In this document: positions 12,101-15,868 of the stretch, one piece after another
Position numbering within the stretch: the stretch's first letter is position 1
Layout: each line of letters opens with the position of its first letter
Assembly (NCBI GenBank): GCA_001784175.1
Contig: MFPR01000034.1
Location: 1-17,866 of the forward strand
Length of the DNA: 17,866 nucleotides
DNA from: Candidatus Lindowbacteria bacterium RIFCSPLOWO2_12_FULL_62_27
Lineage (GTDB): Bacteria > Lindowbacteria > 2-12-FULL-62-27
Direction: 5' to 3'
The notes under the pieces: generated by a model
Seen by the model: only the letters and a program-made list of their open reading frames with translations
Databases searched by the model: none
Told to the model about the DNA's origin: nothing
Made by a program: the position numbers and the translations under genes

Positions 12101-15100
12101 ATCGCCGGCAATCAGCAGGACGGCGTCTTGTTGGATTCTTCCTCGCTCAACGTATTTTCGCAGAACGATATCTCCTCAAACGCCGGGTATCAGGTGTACG
12201 TCACCGACGGCTCGGAATCGAATTGGTTTGCCAGAAACAACATCTTGCCTGGAGGCACATTCCCCGACAGCGCCGTGCTGAACACCAGCGGCAACGCGCA
12301 GGATTTTCAACGGAACTGGTGGGGCACGACGGATGAGTTCATCATCGAGTTGAGGCTAATCGACACATCCGGCTCGAATCTCGTCCAATTCTCGCCGTAC
12401 GGCCTCGGCGTTGTGGATACATCGCTCGCCGGCGACTCGCTCGCGCCCTCGTCGCCGACCGGCGCGTCGGCGAACGGGGGGACGCCCGGACAGGTAACGG
12501 TGACGTGGTCGGATCCGGTTGTCGATGAGTACGGCGGCGGTTTGTCGGACTTGGCCGGGATCAAGATATACCGTTTGGTGGATTCGTTCGACACGCCGAA
12601 CTGGGCGAATTTGCCGGTGAAATATGTCGCGGCGGCGGTTGGTTCGTGGGTCGACACGGACGTGATTGCGGGACACACCTATCGTTACCGTCTCACGGCC
12701 TATGACGGCGCGGCGTTCATCAACGAGTCGTTCTTCAGCGACAGCGTGGGCGCGAGCGCGCTGAACCACGCGCCGTACATCGCGCCGGCCATAGCGAACC
12801 AGATGGACTCCGAGGACACGTCGCCGTGGAGTATCGCCCTGTCGTCATACGCCGGCGACACGGACGGCGACCCGCTGACGTGGAGCGTGACGGGCGGCGG
12901 GACGGTCGTGTCGGCGAGCGTGACCGGCGGGGAAACGCTGGACATCACGCCCACCGCGAACGCGTATGGCGTCGATAACCTGACGGTTTATTTGACGGAC
13001 GGACAGGACACGGCATCGCAGGTCGTGTCCGTCACTCTGACATCGGTGAACGACGCGCCCGTTGCCGACGCCGGGTCGGACACTGCGATCGCGGCCGGCG
13101 CCACCGCCTATCTGACGGGTTCGGGATCGAGCGATGTCGAGGGGGCCGTCACTTATCTCTGGACACAGCTTGCCGGGCCGGCGATGACGCTGTCTCCGGA
13201 TTCAGTGACGGCCGACGTATCGTTTGTTTCGGACACAGCCTATCTCGGCGATTATATTTTTCAACTGACGGTGGGCGACGGGATCGACACATCGGCCGAC
13301 ACGGTCGTGATCTCGGCCGGAAACGTGGCGCCGGTTGCCGATGCCGGGTCGGAGACGGTGTCTGTGACGCACCCGGACACGGTGAATCTCAACGGCGGCG
13401 CCTCGTATGATTCGAACGGCGACACGCTTTACTATCTCTGGACGATCGTCTCGGGTCCGACGTCGCCGGCCATCAGCGGCGCGGATTCGGTGGCCGCAAG
13501 TTTTGTCGCCGATTCTGTCGGCGTTTACGTCGTCACGCTGGAGGTATTCGACGGCACGGACACCACGACGGACACGCTGGATGTGACGGCGTTGAACACC
13601 GCGCCGACGGCCAACGCCGGACCGGACACGTCGGTTACGGCCGGCGCCACCGCGCAGATTTTTGGGAGCGCGTCGAGCGACCCGAACGGCGACATGATCT
13701 CGTATTCATGGACGCAGACCGGCGGGCCGTCGGTGGAGTTGTCGGATTCGTTCGCCGCCAATCCGACATTTGTGCCGGTGATTGCCGCCACATATTATTT
13801 TGATCTGGCCGCGAGCGACGGATTTGACAGTGCGACGGATCAGGTGATGGTGACGGTGACTGCGGGCGCGCCGGCGGTGATGGAGAAGTCTGTCGACACG
13901 CACATTCTGGCGGACACGTATGAACAGGCTGTGCTGGCCGTCCATGTGCTGGACGCGAACGGCAACTGCGTCCCGAGTGAGGCGGTAACATTTGAAGTCA
14001 CGTATCCGTCGACCGGCAACGACGCCGGGATTTCCCCTGCAGCGGCCTACACAGACGGCTCCGGCATCGCGCAGACGACGGTGTATTTGTCGTCGGCGAC
14101 GGCGAGCAGTTTCTACCGCGTCCGGGCGAGCGTGTCGGGATTGACCCAGGACTTCTACGTTTACAACAACAAACTTCATTTCGCGGCCCAAGTCTCGGCC
14201 GGCAACAATCGGGGATGGAAGATGTGGTCATACAACGGCGTGCCGGCAGCGACGACGGTGGCAGACGCCATCACGCCTTATCTGTCCGACGCCGACATCT
14301 ACGAGTGGCAGGCGGGGACGAATGAAAACACGAGCTTGGCCGGCGCGAGCGGCACGCATTATTACGCGCCGTCGGTGATCGAACGCGGGCGTGCGTACTG
14401 GATCAAGAGCAACGCGGGCGGGACGCTGCGCATCACGCCGGGGTTGACCAGCCCGTCAGAGACGGTGGCTGTGAGCCTGATCGCAGGCTGGAACCAAGTC
14501 GGGACCGGCCAGTTCTTCTTCACCGACTGGGATAAGTCCGTGCGGTTTTTCCGGCCGACCGATTCGGAACACCTTGATACGCTGACGCCCCAGCAGGCGG
14601 AAGATTCCGGACTCATCCAGAATGCGGCCTACTGGTGGTCGGAGGACGACAGCACGTACTACTGGGGCCCGGACACGGCGATGTATCCGCAGGTCCAGAT
14701 GAAGCCGATGGCGGGATTCTGGCTGCTCGTGAATTCCGCCGTCGAGATGCTGATCATGCCCATCCCGGCCGAGCCGCAGGACTCGGTGGAGATATTGAAT
14801 CAGGCGCCTGCATATCGGGCAGACAAGGGGACGAGCTACGCTCGGAGACAAGGGGACAAGGGGCGAACCCTGTCGGCGTATTACAAACAAAATCACAAAA
14901 CGGGCGGCGAAAACGACTGGGCGATCCAGCTCATGGCGAGTGGCGGAGGTTCGAGGGACGTCCAGAATTATGTGGGCGTGAAAGCGACCGCGGGGGCAGC
15001 CAAGGCGGCGAGCCGTTTCGAGCCGCCGGCGACGGCGGGCGGGTACGTCGCACTAGCAGTCCGACGGTCGGACGAACGGACGAACGGACGAACGGAATGG

Positions 15101-15676
15101 ATGGCGGCGCTGTTCTCGGAACCCGTGACCGCGACCGACGCGCGAGACGCGGGCCGCGCGTGGGACGTGATGGTGGCGTCGGACATCGGCCAGGCCGTCA
15201 CGCTCGCGTGGGACAACGTCGAGAATCTGCCAAGCGGCTATGAGGCGTATTTGATCGGCGCCCCCAACGGCCCCGTGAATTTACGCACGGTTTCTTCTGT
15301 ATCGTTCCCCTTGTCTCAACGTCCCCTTGTCTCCTTGTCGCTCGTGTTGGGCGCGCCCGAATTCCTCGCGCCGTACTTGGCGGCGCCGCTCTCGAAGGAG
15401 AACACGTTCGTGTACCCGAACCCGGGGCCGGACGGGACAACGGGGAACATGACGTTCGCGTACAACCTGGGCGCGGCGGGCGACGTCAAGATCAAGATAT
15501 TCGACGCGAGCGGGCGGCTCGTGCGCGAGCTGACCGGCACTGGCGCGGCGGGCGCGAACACCGTCGTGTGGGACACGACCAACCGTCACGGCCAGAAGGT
15601 CGGCTCGGGCGTGTACATCTACAAGATCGAAAGCGGCGGCGACAAGCTCGTCGATAAATTGGCAATCGTTCGATGA
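2..15676 (+). CDS. Giant multidomain beta-helix/FN3/FG-GAP surface protein (5'-truncated by window edge)
   Basis: The frame is open from the first base and ends at TGA 15674-15676. The GTG at position 68 is only an internal codon, because homologous kelch-like sequence reads through upstream of it; the true start lies outside the window. Numbered from that GTG, the order is: end of a kelch-like unit (1-35); seven modules starting at W40, W568, W1078, W2066, W2548, W3142 and W3774, each a DUF1565-like opening, NosD-type right-handed beta-helix coils, an NWW cap and an FN3 domain; seven FG-GAP/VCBS repeats (about 1555-1940) and one FN3-like domain (about 1941-2063) between modules 3 and 4; a cadherin-like domain (about 4233-4327); three PKD-like domains (about 4328-4600); a Big-like domain (about 4600-4700); an unrecognised region (about 4700-5108); and a FlgD/T9SS-like Ig tail (about 5112-5202). 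The protein is Asn/Ser/Thr/Asp-rich with few Cys. Such proteins are usually exported structural or adhesive proteins. No catalytic site was recognised, so a polysaccharide lyase role is possible but unsupported. Confidence 0.95.
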   Translation, partial: TNFWRYSISGNTWETKAATPAGVSYGGALVYPGTGDTLYALGGNGGNFWAYTLPGPYPGPNWYVNDTSTSGDSYTSAVGSDTNEGSASAPFRTIIAAMAAASEGDTIYIDAGIYDSYTWVSATETAGVNIDKDSITLIGKDSGSTIIDPPGASSISTMYGIYADTQVGLTIKNLGVTGAYDGIHFYNVDSSTIESDSASSNGNYGIYLRVNSDTNTIKNNTASSNSRGIWLDASSNNTVTNNTAGSNSNEGIVLTSTSNNNTVTNNTASSNSSAGIWHGSSSNNTVTNNTANSNTNDGIYLQSSTNNTVTNNTASSNSRYGIWLDVTSNNNTVTNNTASSNSTFGIYLAASSNNNAVTGNTANSNLQHGIVLDASSNNRVIQNEVRLNTRYQVYIDNASSSDTVQKNNIEPSGTNPDSGVYNGSTIAANKFTVTRNWWNSTDTARIKQMIYQKSNGDSVIWQPFRLGQVDTTAFADTTAPDAPDTVAVTPSDTSLIVSWSAVTALEEANGGAVGLSGYRVYRSKVKDTSSWVKVAQTATGVTRWQDTDVVIGSPYYYRVTAFDTATFENESFFSDSQPSDSAMFTTTVNWYVNDTSTTGDSFTTAAGSDTASGKGTVAAPFKTIPRAMQFATAGDTIWVDAGLYDSYVKVSASETAGVYITVDSLTLIGKDSGATVIDPPGDSAVANLYGIYADTQTGLTIKNLGVTGARVGIYFMNVDMSTVSGDSASSCADHGILLRNGSDTNTVTSNTASSNSDRGIFLFSSSNNNTVTSNTAISNSTSGITLESNSNNNTVSNNTAISNKQNGIHMNSISNNTVSNNTASSNLSYGIYLSASANNSTVSNNTAISNGSSGIYLYSNSNNTVSNNTADSNSSYGITLDLSSNNTVVQNDVRNNTTYQIYIVGTSSSDTVQKNNIVPSATNPDSGVFNGSTVATNKFTFTRNWWNSTDTARIKQMIYQASNGDSVIWQPFRLGQVDTTAGADTTAPDAPDTVAVAPSDTILIVSWSSVTGLEEANGGAVGLAGYRVYRSPVISDTSLWTEIAQVGSTADGWQDTSPFVGKVYYYRVTAFDGASPYINESFYSDSIPGDSAPYTSQTDWYVNDGSTAGDSYTYATGSDMSGNGSKQTPFASIPKAMSVATAGDTIWIDAGLYDSFVTVNGTETVGVNIDKDSITLIGADSNATVIDPPGAAGTAGLYGIYADTQVGLTIKNLGVTGAYQGIHFYNVDQSTVAGDSVCSNGNYGIYLRINSDNNTLNGNSAASNSSFGIYLLSCSNNTVTNNTASSNSNYGIYLNAASNNMLTGNTASSNSPNGIYLYFASNNTLSGNTASSNAYTGIYVDGSSNNTLTNNTAASNGTYGVWLYGASTDNLFAQNTLDSNGAYQIYIDGSGGAGAADTFLKNNIRPSPDNPDSGVYNNTGNTFDFTRNWWGTTDSVAIGRMMTDTGAVNRIVYSPWRLGIVDTTAGADTVAPNDPDTVAASAAAGAGTVLVTWSAVTANEDGDAGAAGVAQYRVYRAGVADTSSWTQVGTPTGTGFTDSGMTIGATYYYRVTARDGAAFPNESYYSDSVVSATPSGWTNAAEPMGANAGVYIISSIQWGDYDNDGDLDLAVSGQDGGTNNRLIIYRNDGGGSFTNVAEPMGANAGVRQGSIQWGDYDNDGRLDLAVSGSDGTNYRLIIYRNDGGGSFTNVAEPMGANAGVRQGSIQWGDYDNDGRLDLAVSGVDGGANKRLIIYRNDGGGSFTNVAEPMGANAGVYYSSIQWGDYDNDGRLDLAVSGQDGGANYRFIIYRNGGGGSFTNVSEPMGANAGVRQGSIQWGDYDNDADLDLAVSGLDGGANRRLIIYRNDGGGSFTNVAEPMGANAGVQDGSIQWGDYDNDGRLDLAVSGAIDGGTNKRLIIYRNDGGGSFTNAAEPMGANAGVYAGSIQWSDYDNDGDLDLAVSGNDGTNKRLIIYRSDAIAPPNVRPNTPAINAPKGASVAQGDTVTFRWTKVTGDTTPDTGMTYNLRVGTASDKADIFAADTNSADSVGNAILGNVQNDTSAELVRSLTVGQTYYWSVQAVDQGMMRSAWATEETFTITLVPNTSGVWYVNDTSIVGDSWTTAIGYDTAAGNGTASNPYRTITYALSQALSGDTIYIDAGLYAETVVIDTDNIALIGKDSTATVIDPPGSDTGIYASGKSYLLIRSIGVTGAYDGIVFNNVDYSRLDADSAGGNSNYGVVLRNGSDTNTIVNGIFNSNASRGVVLWASYNDTVQTCVAASNSGVGIGVFSSGGGHTFTGNTTNSNTTAGIQIGAGIGGNLVKNNTITTSPNMGIYILNAPNNTIIGNIVKGAQPGIEVSASRNTIRNNFISQNSNGAGVYINGIADTNIVEQNDIAGNETGVMVILQARNNVIQKNNITGNTWELINRGGLAQTTGRNWFGSADSATIAAKISDTASAWQPWRLSRVDTSAGADTTAPDAPDTVAVTPSDTSLIVTWQGVSALEEPNGGAVGLSGYRIYRSPVISDTSLWTQIAQVGSTADGWQDTSPFVGKVYYYRVTAFDAASPYINESFYSDSIPGDSAPYTSQTDWYVNDGSTAGDSYTYATGSDISGNGSKQTPFASIPKAMTAATAGDTIWIDAGLYDSYVVISATETAGVNIDKDSITLIGKDSASTIIDPPGANSTSGLYGIYADTQVGLLIKNLGLTGAYDGIHFVNVDQVTLSGDSFSYNGRHGVILLNGADTNSVTGNAIDSNGSDGLELSAGAGCTISGNQVNFNGAAGILLSANASNNTVSNNAARQNATHGIHLNPADSNTISGNTLESNPTGIYLQTSHNNMISNNIADSNTNGIYLHQGSNLNTVSGNSANANAAVAGIMVDGGTNDTIINNTANSNSQDGIFINASTAITITGNTVQSNLINGIDAAGGNTGLLIADNIARSNTQHGIYLSASADLTARNNFVRFNAQAGILLEFAESIVISQNDVSGNDTGIWITGDASNNLILKNNISGNTVSNLYNQSGVAQTLARNWWGTSDEVTIAEKIADPSGSVWRPYRLELVDTAAGADTVAPESPSSVTLDTSTPGQITLTWVNPTINEDSDLGTVGFAGLNIFRLVNQPDSSNWSDGIYVVRQTTALETTWIDTDVTGGNTYYYRLTSKDTAPFVNESFAMDTYWATAAVAYSGPSWYVNDTSTSGDSYTSAIGDDTTGAGSAGAPYATITKALLMAKSGDTIYVDPGAYTAPVVIDTDNLTLVGADNSLAVIDVGASGDGISATGRTGLSIQNIGVVNALNGVLFNQVTNSTISTAYIFGCSTNGIRLTNGSDTNTLIGNTAFSCPNGIDLEASAFNTLTYNSVSTNSAINIHLLGASNNTLSNNYADGGSGDGIYLDSGSNNNTLETNSAGGNTGSGIVIAGSSYNNIYGNIADTNGAQGVYLQANSTGNTINSNSVAGNATGIYAAPNADSNIIAANAALSNTSFGIYLSGCTGNTVSGNTADYNTSYGIWLSACANTALNGNEAASNSDYGILLGGGSMNNAVSGNVSMLNATVGIYLAGSSNNTIVDNAIRANTTNGVEFSASSDNNILMNNGITANGMDGVEIGNSSNNIMVQNLIASNTQYQIFWYGTSSANLISKNNISYAPGNPPLSAYIAPTAAPAVIDLTRNWWGSTDTAEILAMTVYQGTNGDTLVFTPFRIGVVDTTAGADTVAPESPETVAADAPVSAGYVRITWSAVTANEDGDAGAADVSSYRIYRSLTGDTSDWVEAIGTAAGDNFIDTSVALGTTYYYRVTAVDTATTPNESFYSDSIVSATPPMYDGPAWFVNDTSAAGDSYTSASGSDGTGDGSAGAPFRTIAKALDMAASGETIYIDAGYYTETAVIDTDDITISGVDSGATVISAGSTGDPVIHAQNCANVRIEKLGVRNGYSGLRLDNVNGAYIEGVEAKDNQWFGVAISGGTNHTLVYISATGTETAGVYIDNTSGDSIQNCYSSSNGTNGFELWNSVGSMWSGNTASNNSGAGFQVRSCASNSFSGNTADSNASNGMELASSTANLVKGNRIAGNQQDGVLLDSSSLNVFSQNDISSNAGYQVYVTDGSESNWFARNNILPGGTFPDSAVLNTSGNAQDFQRNWWGTTDEFIIELRLIDTSGSNLVQFSPYGLGVVDTSLAGDSLAPSSPTGASANGGTPGQVTVTWSDPVVDEYGGGLSDLAGIKIYRLVDSFDTPNWANLPVKYVAAAVGSWVDTDVIAGHTYRYRLTAYDGAAFINESFFSDSVGASALNHAPYIAPAIANQMDSEDTSPWSIALSSYAGDTDGDPLTWSVTGGGTVVSASVTGGETLDITPTANAYGVDNLTVYLTDGQDTASQVVSVTLTSVNDAPVADAGSDTAIAAGATAYLTGSGSSDVEGAVTYLWTQLAGPAMTLSPDSVTADVSFVSDTAYLGDYIFQLTVGDGIDTSADTVVISAGNVAPVADAGSETVSVTHPDTVNLNGGASYDSNGDTLYYLWTIVSGPTSPAISGADSVAASFVADSVGVYVVTLEVFDGTDTTTDTLDVTALNTAPTANAGPDTSVTAGATAQIFGSASSDPNGDMISYSWTQTGGPSVELSDSFAANPTFVPVIAATYYFDLAASDGFDSATDQVMVTVTAGAPAVMEKSVDTHILADTYEQAVLAVHVLDANGNCVPSEAVTFEVTYPSTGNDAGISPAAAYTDGSGIAQTTVYLSSATASSFYRVRASVSGLTQDFYVYNNKLHFAAQVSAGNNRGWKMWSYNGVPAATTVADAITPYLSDADIYEWQAGTNENTSLAGASGTHYYAPSVIERGRAYWIKSNAGGTLRITPGLTSPSETVAVSLIAGWNQVGTGQFFFTDWDKSVRFFRPTDSEHLDTLTPQQAEDSGLIQNAAYWWSEDDSTYYWGPDTAMYPQVQMKPMAGFWLLVNSAVEMLIMPIPAEPQDSVEILNQAPAYRADKGTSYARRQGDKGRTLSAYYKQNHKTGGENDWAIQLMASGGGSRDVQNYVGVKATAGAAKAASRFEPPATAGGYVALAVRRSDERTNGRTEWMAALFSEPVTATDARDAGRAWDVMVASDIGQAVTLAWDNVENLPSGYEAYLIGAPNGPVNLRTVSSVSFPLSQRPLVSLSLVLGAPEFLAPYLAAPLSKENTFVYPNPGPDGTTGNMTFAYNLGAAGDVKIKIFDASGRLVRELTGTGAAGANTVVWDTTNRHGQKVGSGVYIYKIESGGDKLVDKLAIVR
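185..1768 (+). repeat. Beta-helix module 1 with FN3 domain
   Basis: The module opens with WYVNDTSTSGDSYTS and an APFRTI...GDTIYIDAGIYDS segment typical of the DUF1565 opening of beta-helix proteins. Coils of 23-24 residues with the core NNTVTNNTASSNS then GIxL run from about nt 640 to 1140. A QKNNI cap and NWWNSTD lead to an FN3 domain carrying GYRVYRS and YYYRVTAFD. The coils are very alike at the DNA level. Confidence 0.85.
1284..1480 (+). repeat. Intragenic repeat, copy A (module 1 cap/FN3)
   Basis: This 197-bp stretch over the NWWNSTD cap and start of the FN3 domain aligns without gaps to 2808-3004, with 8 mismatches by hand count (about 96% identity). Confidence 0.88.
1769..3298 (+). 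repeat. Beta-helix module 2 with FN3 domain
   Basis: The layout matches module 1: WYVNDTSTTGDSF opening, coils from about nt 2228 to 2665 with cores NNTVTSNTA and NNTVSNNTA, NWWNSTD cap and FN3. The stretch 2808-3004 is almost identical to 1284-1480 in module 1. The end of the FN3 domain, running on into module 3, is almost identical to the module 4/5 junction. Confidence 0.85.
2808..3004 (+). repeat. Intragenic repeat, copy B (module 2 cap/FN3)
   Basis: Partner of 1284-1480. The matching part lies between helix ladders that differ in coil number. Homology here could therefore mediate exchange or loss of a whole ladder. Confidence 0.88.
3091..3412 (+). repeat. Long intragenic repeat, copy A (module 2/3 junction)
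   Basis: This 322-bp stretch aligns without gaps to 7501-7822, with 11 mismatches by hand count (about 96.6% identity). It spans the second half of one FN3 domain and the first part of the following beta-helix module. Both flanks diverge quickly, which suggests recent gene conversion or duplication rather than uniform conservation. Confidence 0.9.
3299..4729 (+). repeat. Beta-helix module 3 with FN3 domain
   Basis: The module opens with WYVNDGSTAGDSYTYATGSD and has a short ladder of coils from about nt 3770 to 4110 (NNTVTNNTASSNS, NNMLTGNTASSNS, NNTLSGNTASSNA). The cap is NWWGTTDS. The FN3 domain differs in its first strand (AASAAAGAGTVLVTW) from modules 1 and 2 and resembles that of module 6. 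The FG-GAP cassette follows directly. Confidence 0.85.
4730..5878 (+). repeat. Seven tandem FG-GAP/VCBS repeats
   Basis: Seven units of 54-56 codons start at about nt 4742, 4910, 5072, 5237, 5402, 5567 and 5735. Each reads AEPMGANAGV, SIQWGDYDNDGxLDLAVSG, then RLIIYRNDGGGSFTN. The DYDNDGxLD segment is the DxDxDGxxD calcium loop of FG-GAP/VCBS beta-propeller repeats, and seven units would close one seven-bladed propeller. Unit 5 has DYDNDADLD, losing the loop glycine. Unit 4 has RNGGGG instead of RNDGGG. Near-identity at the DNA level indicates recent amplification or homogenisation. Confidence 0.9.
5879..6262 (+). repeat. FN3-like domain attached to the FG-GAP block
   Basis: The translated segment has RPNTPAINAPKGASV, TVTFRWTKVTGD, MTYNLRVGT and TYYWSVQAVD. 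This is an FN3-like fold distinct from the YRVYRS type that closes the beta-helix modules. The NTP...P, LRVGT and YYWSVQAVD pattern commonly follows FG-GAP repeats in other bacterial proteins. The repeats and this domain therefore look like one cassette placed between modules 3 and 4. Confidence 0.7.
6263..7708 (+). repeat. Beta-helix module 4 with FN3 domain
   Basis: The module opens with WYVNDTSIVGDSWTT. Its coils are less regular than those in modules 1-3 (NNTIIGNIV, RNTIRNNFIS, NNVIQKNNIT) and their DNA is clearly diverged. The cap is NWFGSAD rather than NWWG/NWWN. The FN3 domain from nt 7501 onward is nearly the same sequence as the module 2 FN3. Confidence 0.85.
7501..7822 (+). repeat. 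Long intragenic repeat, copy B (module 4/5 junction)
   Basis: Second copy of the 322-bp repeat at 3091-3412. Most of the 11 differences are silent third-position changes, as expected if protein sequence was retained after copying. Confidence 0.9.
7709..9490 (+). repeat. Beta-helix module 5 with FN3 domain
   Basis: The opening copies that of module 3 (WYVNDGSTAGDSYTYATGSD). A long ladder of coils runs from about nt 8150 to 8980 with cores such as NNTVSNNAA, SNTISGNTL and INNTANSNS. The cap is NWWGTSDE. The FN3 domain belongs to another subtype, with GFAGLNIFRLV and YYYRLTSKD, shared only with the last FN3 at about 12,436-12,765. Confidence 0.85.
9491..11386 (+). repeat. Beta-helix module 6 with FN3 domain
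   Basis: This is the longest module. It opens with WYVNDTSTSGDSYTSAIGDD, and coils run from about nt 9850 to 10790 with cores NNTLSNNYA, GNTVSGNTA and NNTIVDNAI. The cap is NWWGSTDT. The FN3 has VRITWSAVTANEDGDAG, close to that of module 3. The DNA of successive coils is well diverged, so this ladder is older than those of modules 1-3. Confidence 0.85.
11387..12765 (+). repeat. Beta-helix module 7 with FN3 domain
   Basis: The opening is WFVNDTSAAGDSYTSASGSD, with F in place of the Y found in the other six. The ladder is the shortest and least regular (NSFSGNTADSNAS, ANLVKGNRIAGNQ). The cap is NWWGTTDE. The FN3 domain has GIKIYRLV and YRYRLTAYD, the same subtype as in module 5. It is the last helix before the Ig-like stalk. 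Confidence 0.85.
12766..14165 (+). repeat. Ig-like stalk: cadherin-like, three PKD-like and one Big-like domain
   Basis: A cadherin-like domain with DTDGDPLTWSV and YLTDGQDTASQ (about 12,766-13,045) precedes three PKD/REJ-like domains. Each of these opens with A-P-x-A-D/N-A-G-S/P-x-T and contains YxWTxxxGP (about 13,050-13,865). A Big_1-like domain with VLAVHVLDANGNCVPSEAVTFEV-type residues follows (about 13,870-14,165). Such chains usually space a functional head from the cell surface. Domain edges are approximate. Confidence 0.75.
14819..14863 (+). repeat. AGACAAGGGG short repeats, forward copy
   Basis: AGACAAGGGG occurs at 14821-14830 and 14846-14855, followed directly by ACAAGGGG (14856-14863). 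The stretch is read in frame and encodes the odd Arg/Lys/Gly-rich segment DKGTSYARRQGDKG inside a domain that is otherwise acidic and Lys-poor. It looks like an inserted dispersed repeat rather than part of the domain. Confidence 0.75.
15069..15096 (+). repeat. 8-bp microsatellite CGGACGAA x3.5 within the giant gene
   Basis: Three full copies of CGGACGAA (15069-15092) plus CGGA are read in frame as part of RRSDERTNGRTEWM. The unit length is not a multiple of three, so gain or loss of one copy would shift the frame and remove the C-terminal FlgD-like domain. Confidence 0.85.
15307..15340 (+). repeat. CCCCTTGTCT short repeats, inverted copy
   Basis: CCCCTTGTCT occurs at 15307-15316 and 15323-15332, followed by CCTTGTCG. 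This is the exact reverse complement of the AGACAAGGGG units near 14,820-14,863, about 480 bp upstream. It is read in frame as SFPLSQRPLVSLSLV. Confidence 0.8.
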
Positions 15677-15683
15677 GAACTTG

Positions 15684-15783
15684 ATGGAGACGGCGCGCAA
15701 GATCCGCCTGGGTCACGCCCATGTCTTTGCGCAACCCGCGAAGCCGCCTGCCGAGTTGTTTTCAATTGCCGCGATACAGCCAT
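15684..15783 (-). pseudogene. XRE-type helix-turn-helix regulator, broken fragment
   Basis: Read on the minus strand from ATG 15783, the sequence starts MAVSRQLK. One base into the next frame, at a run of four A (about 15,756-15,762), it continues QLGRRLRGLRKDMGVTQADL and then ARRL. This is the classic first half of an XRE/Cro-type HTH domain (LGxRLRxLRxxxGxTQxxLA). One extra A in the run would explain the frameshift; in the HTH frame a TGA lies immediately upstream. Homology stops about 8 bp outside the giant gene's stop codon, so the second half of the domain is missing. AAAGG lies 10 bp before ATG 15783. The gene is probably a relic of a regulator or antitoxin truncated at a rearrangement junction. 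Confidence 0.6.
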
Positions 15784-15805
15784 ACCGCCGTTGCCTTTCA
15801 TGATG

Positions 15806-15831
15806 CGTTCGACCCTATCTTTTTTCGAACG
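15806..15831. promoter_or_regulatory. Inverted repeat upstream of the XRE relic
   Basis: CGTTCGA (15806-15812) and TCGAACG (15825-15831) form a perfect 7-bp inverted repeat around a 12-bp T-rich centre. It lies 22 bp upstream of the XRE fragment's ATG on the minus strand, where an autoregulatory operator would be expected. It could equally be a weak hairpin after the giant gene. No experimental or family evidence decides this. Confidence 0.25.
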
Positions 15832-15868
15832 ATTCTGACAGCCAAGGGCCGTATCCGGCGGGAAACAT

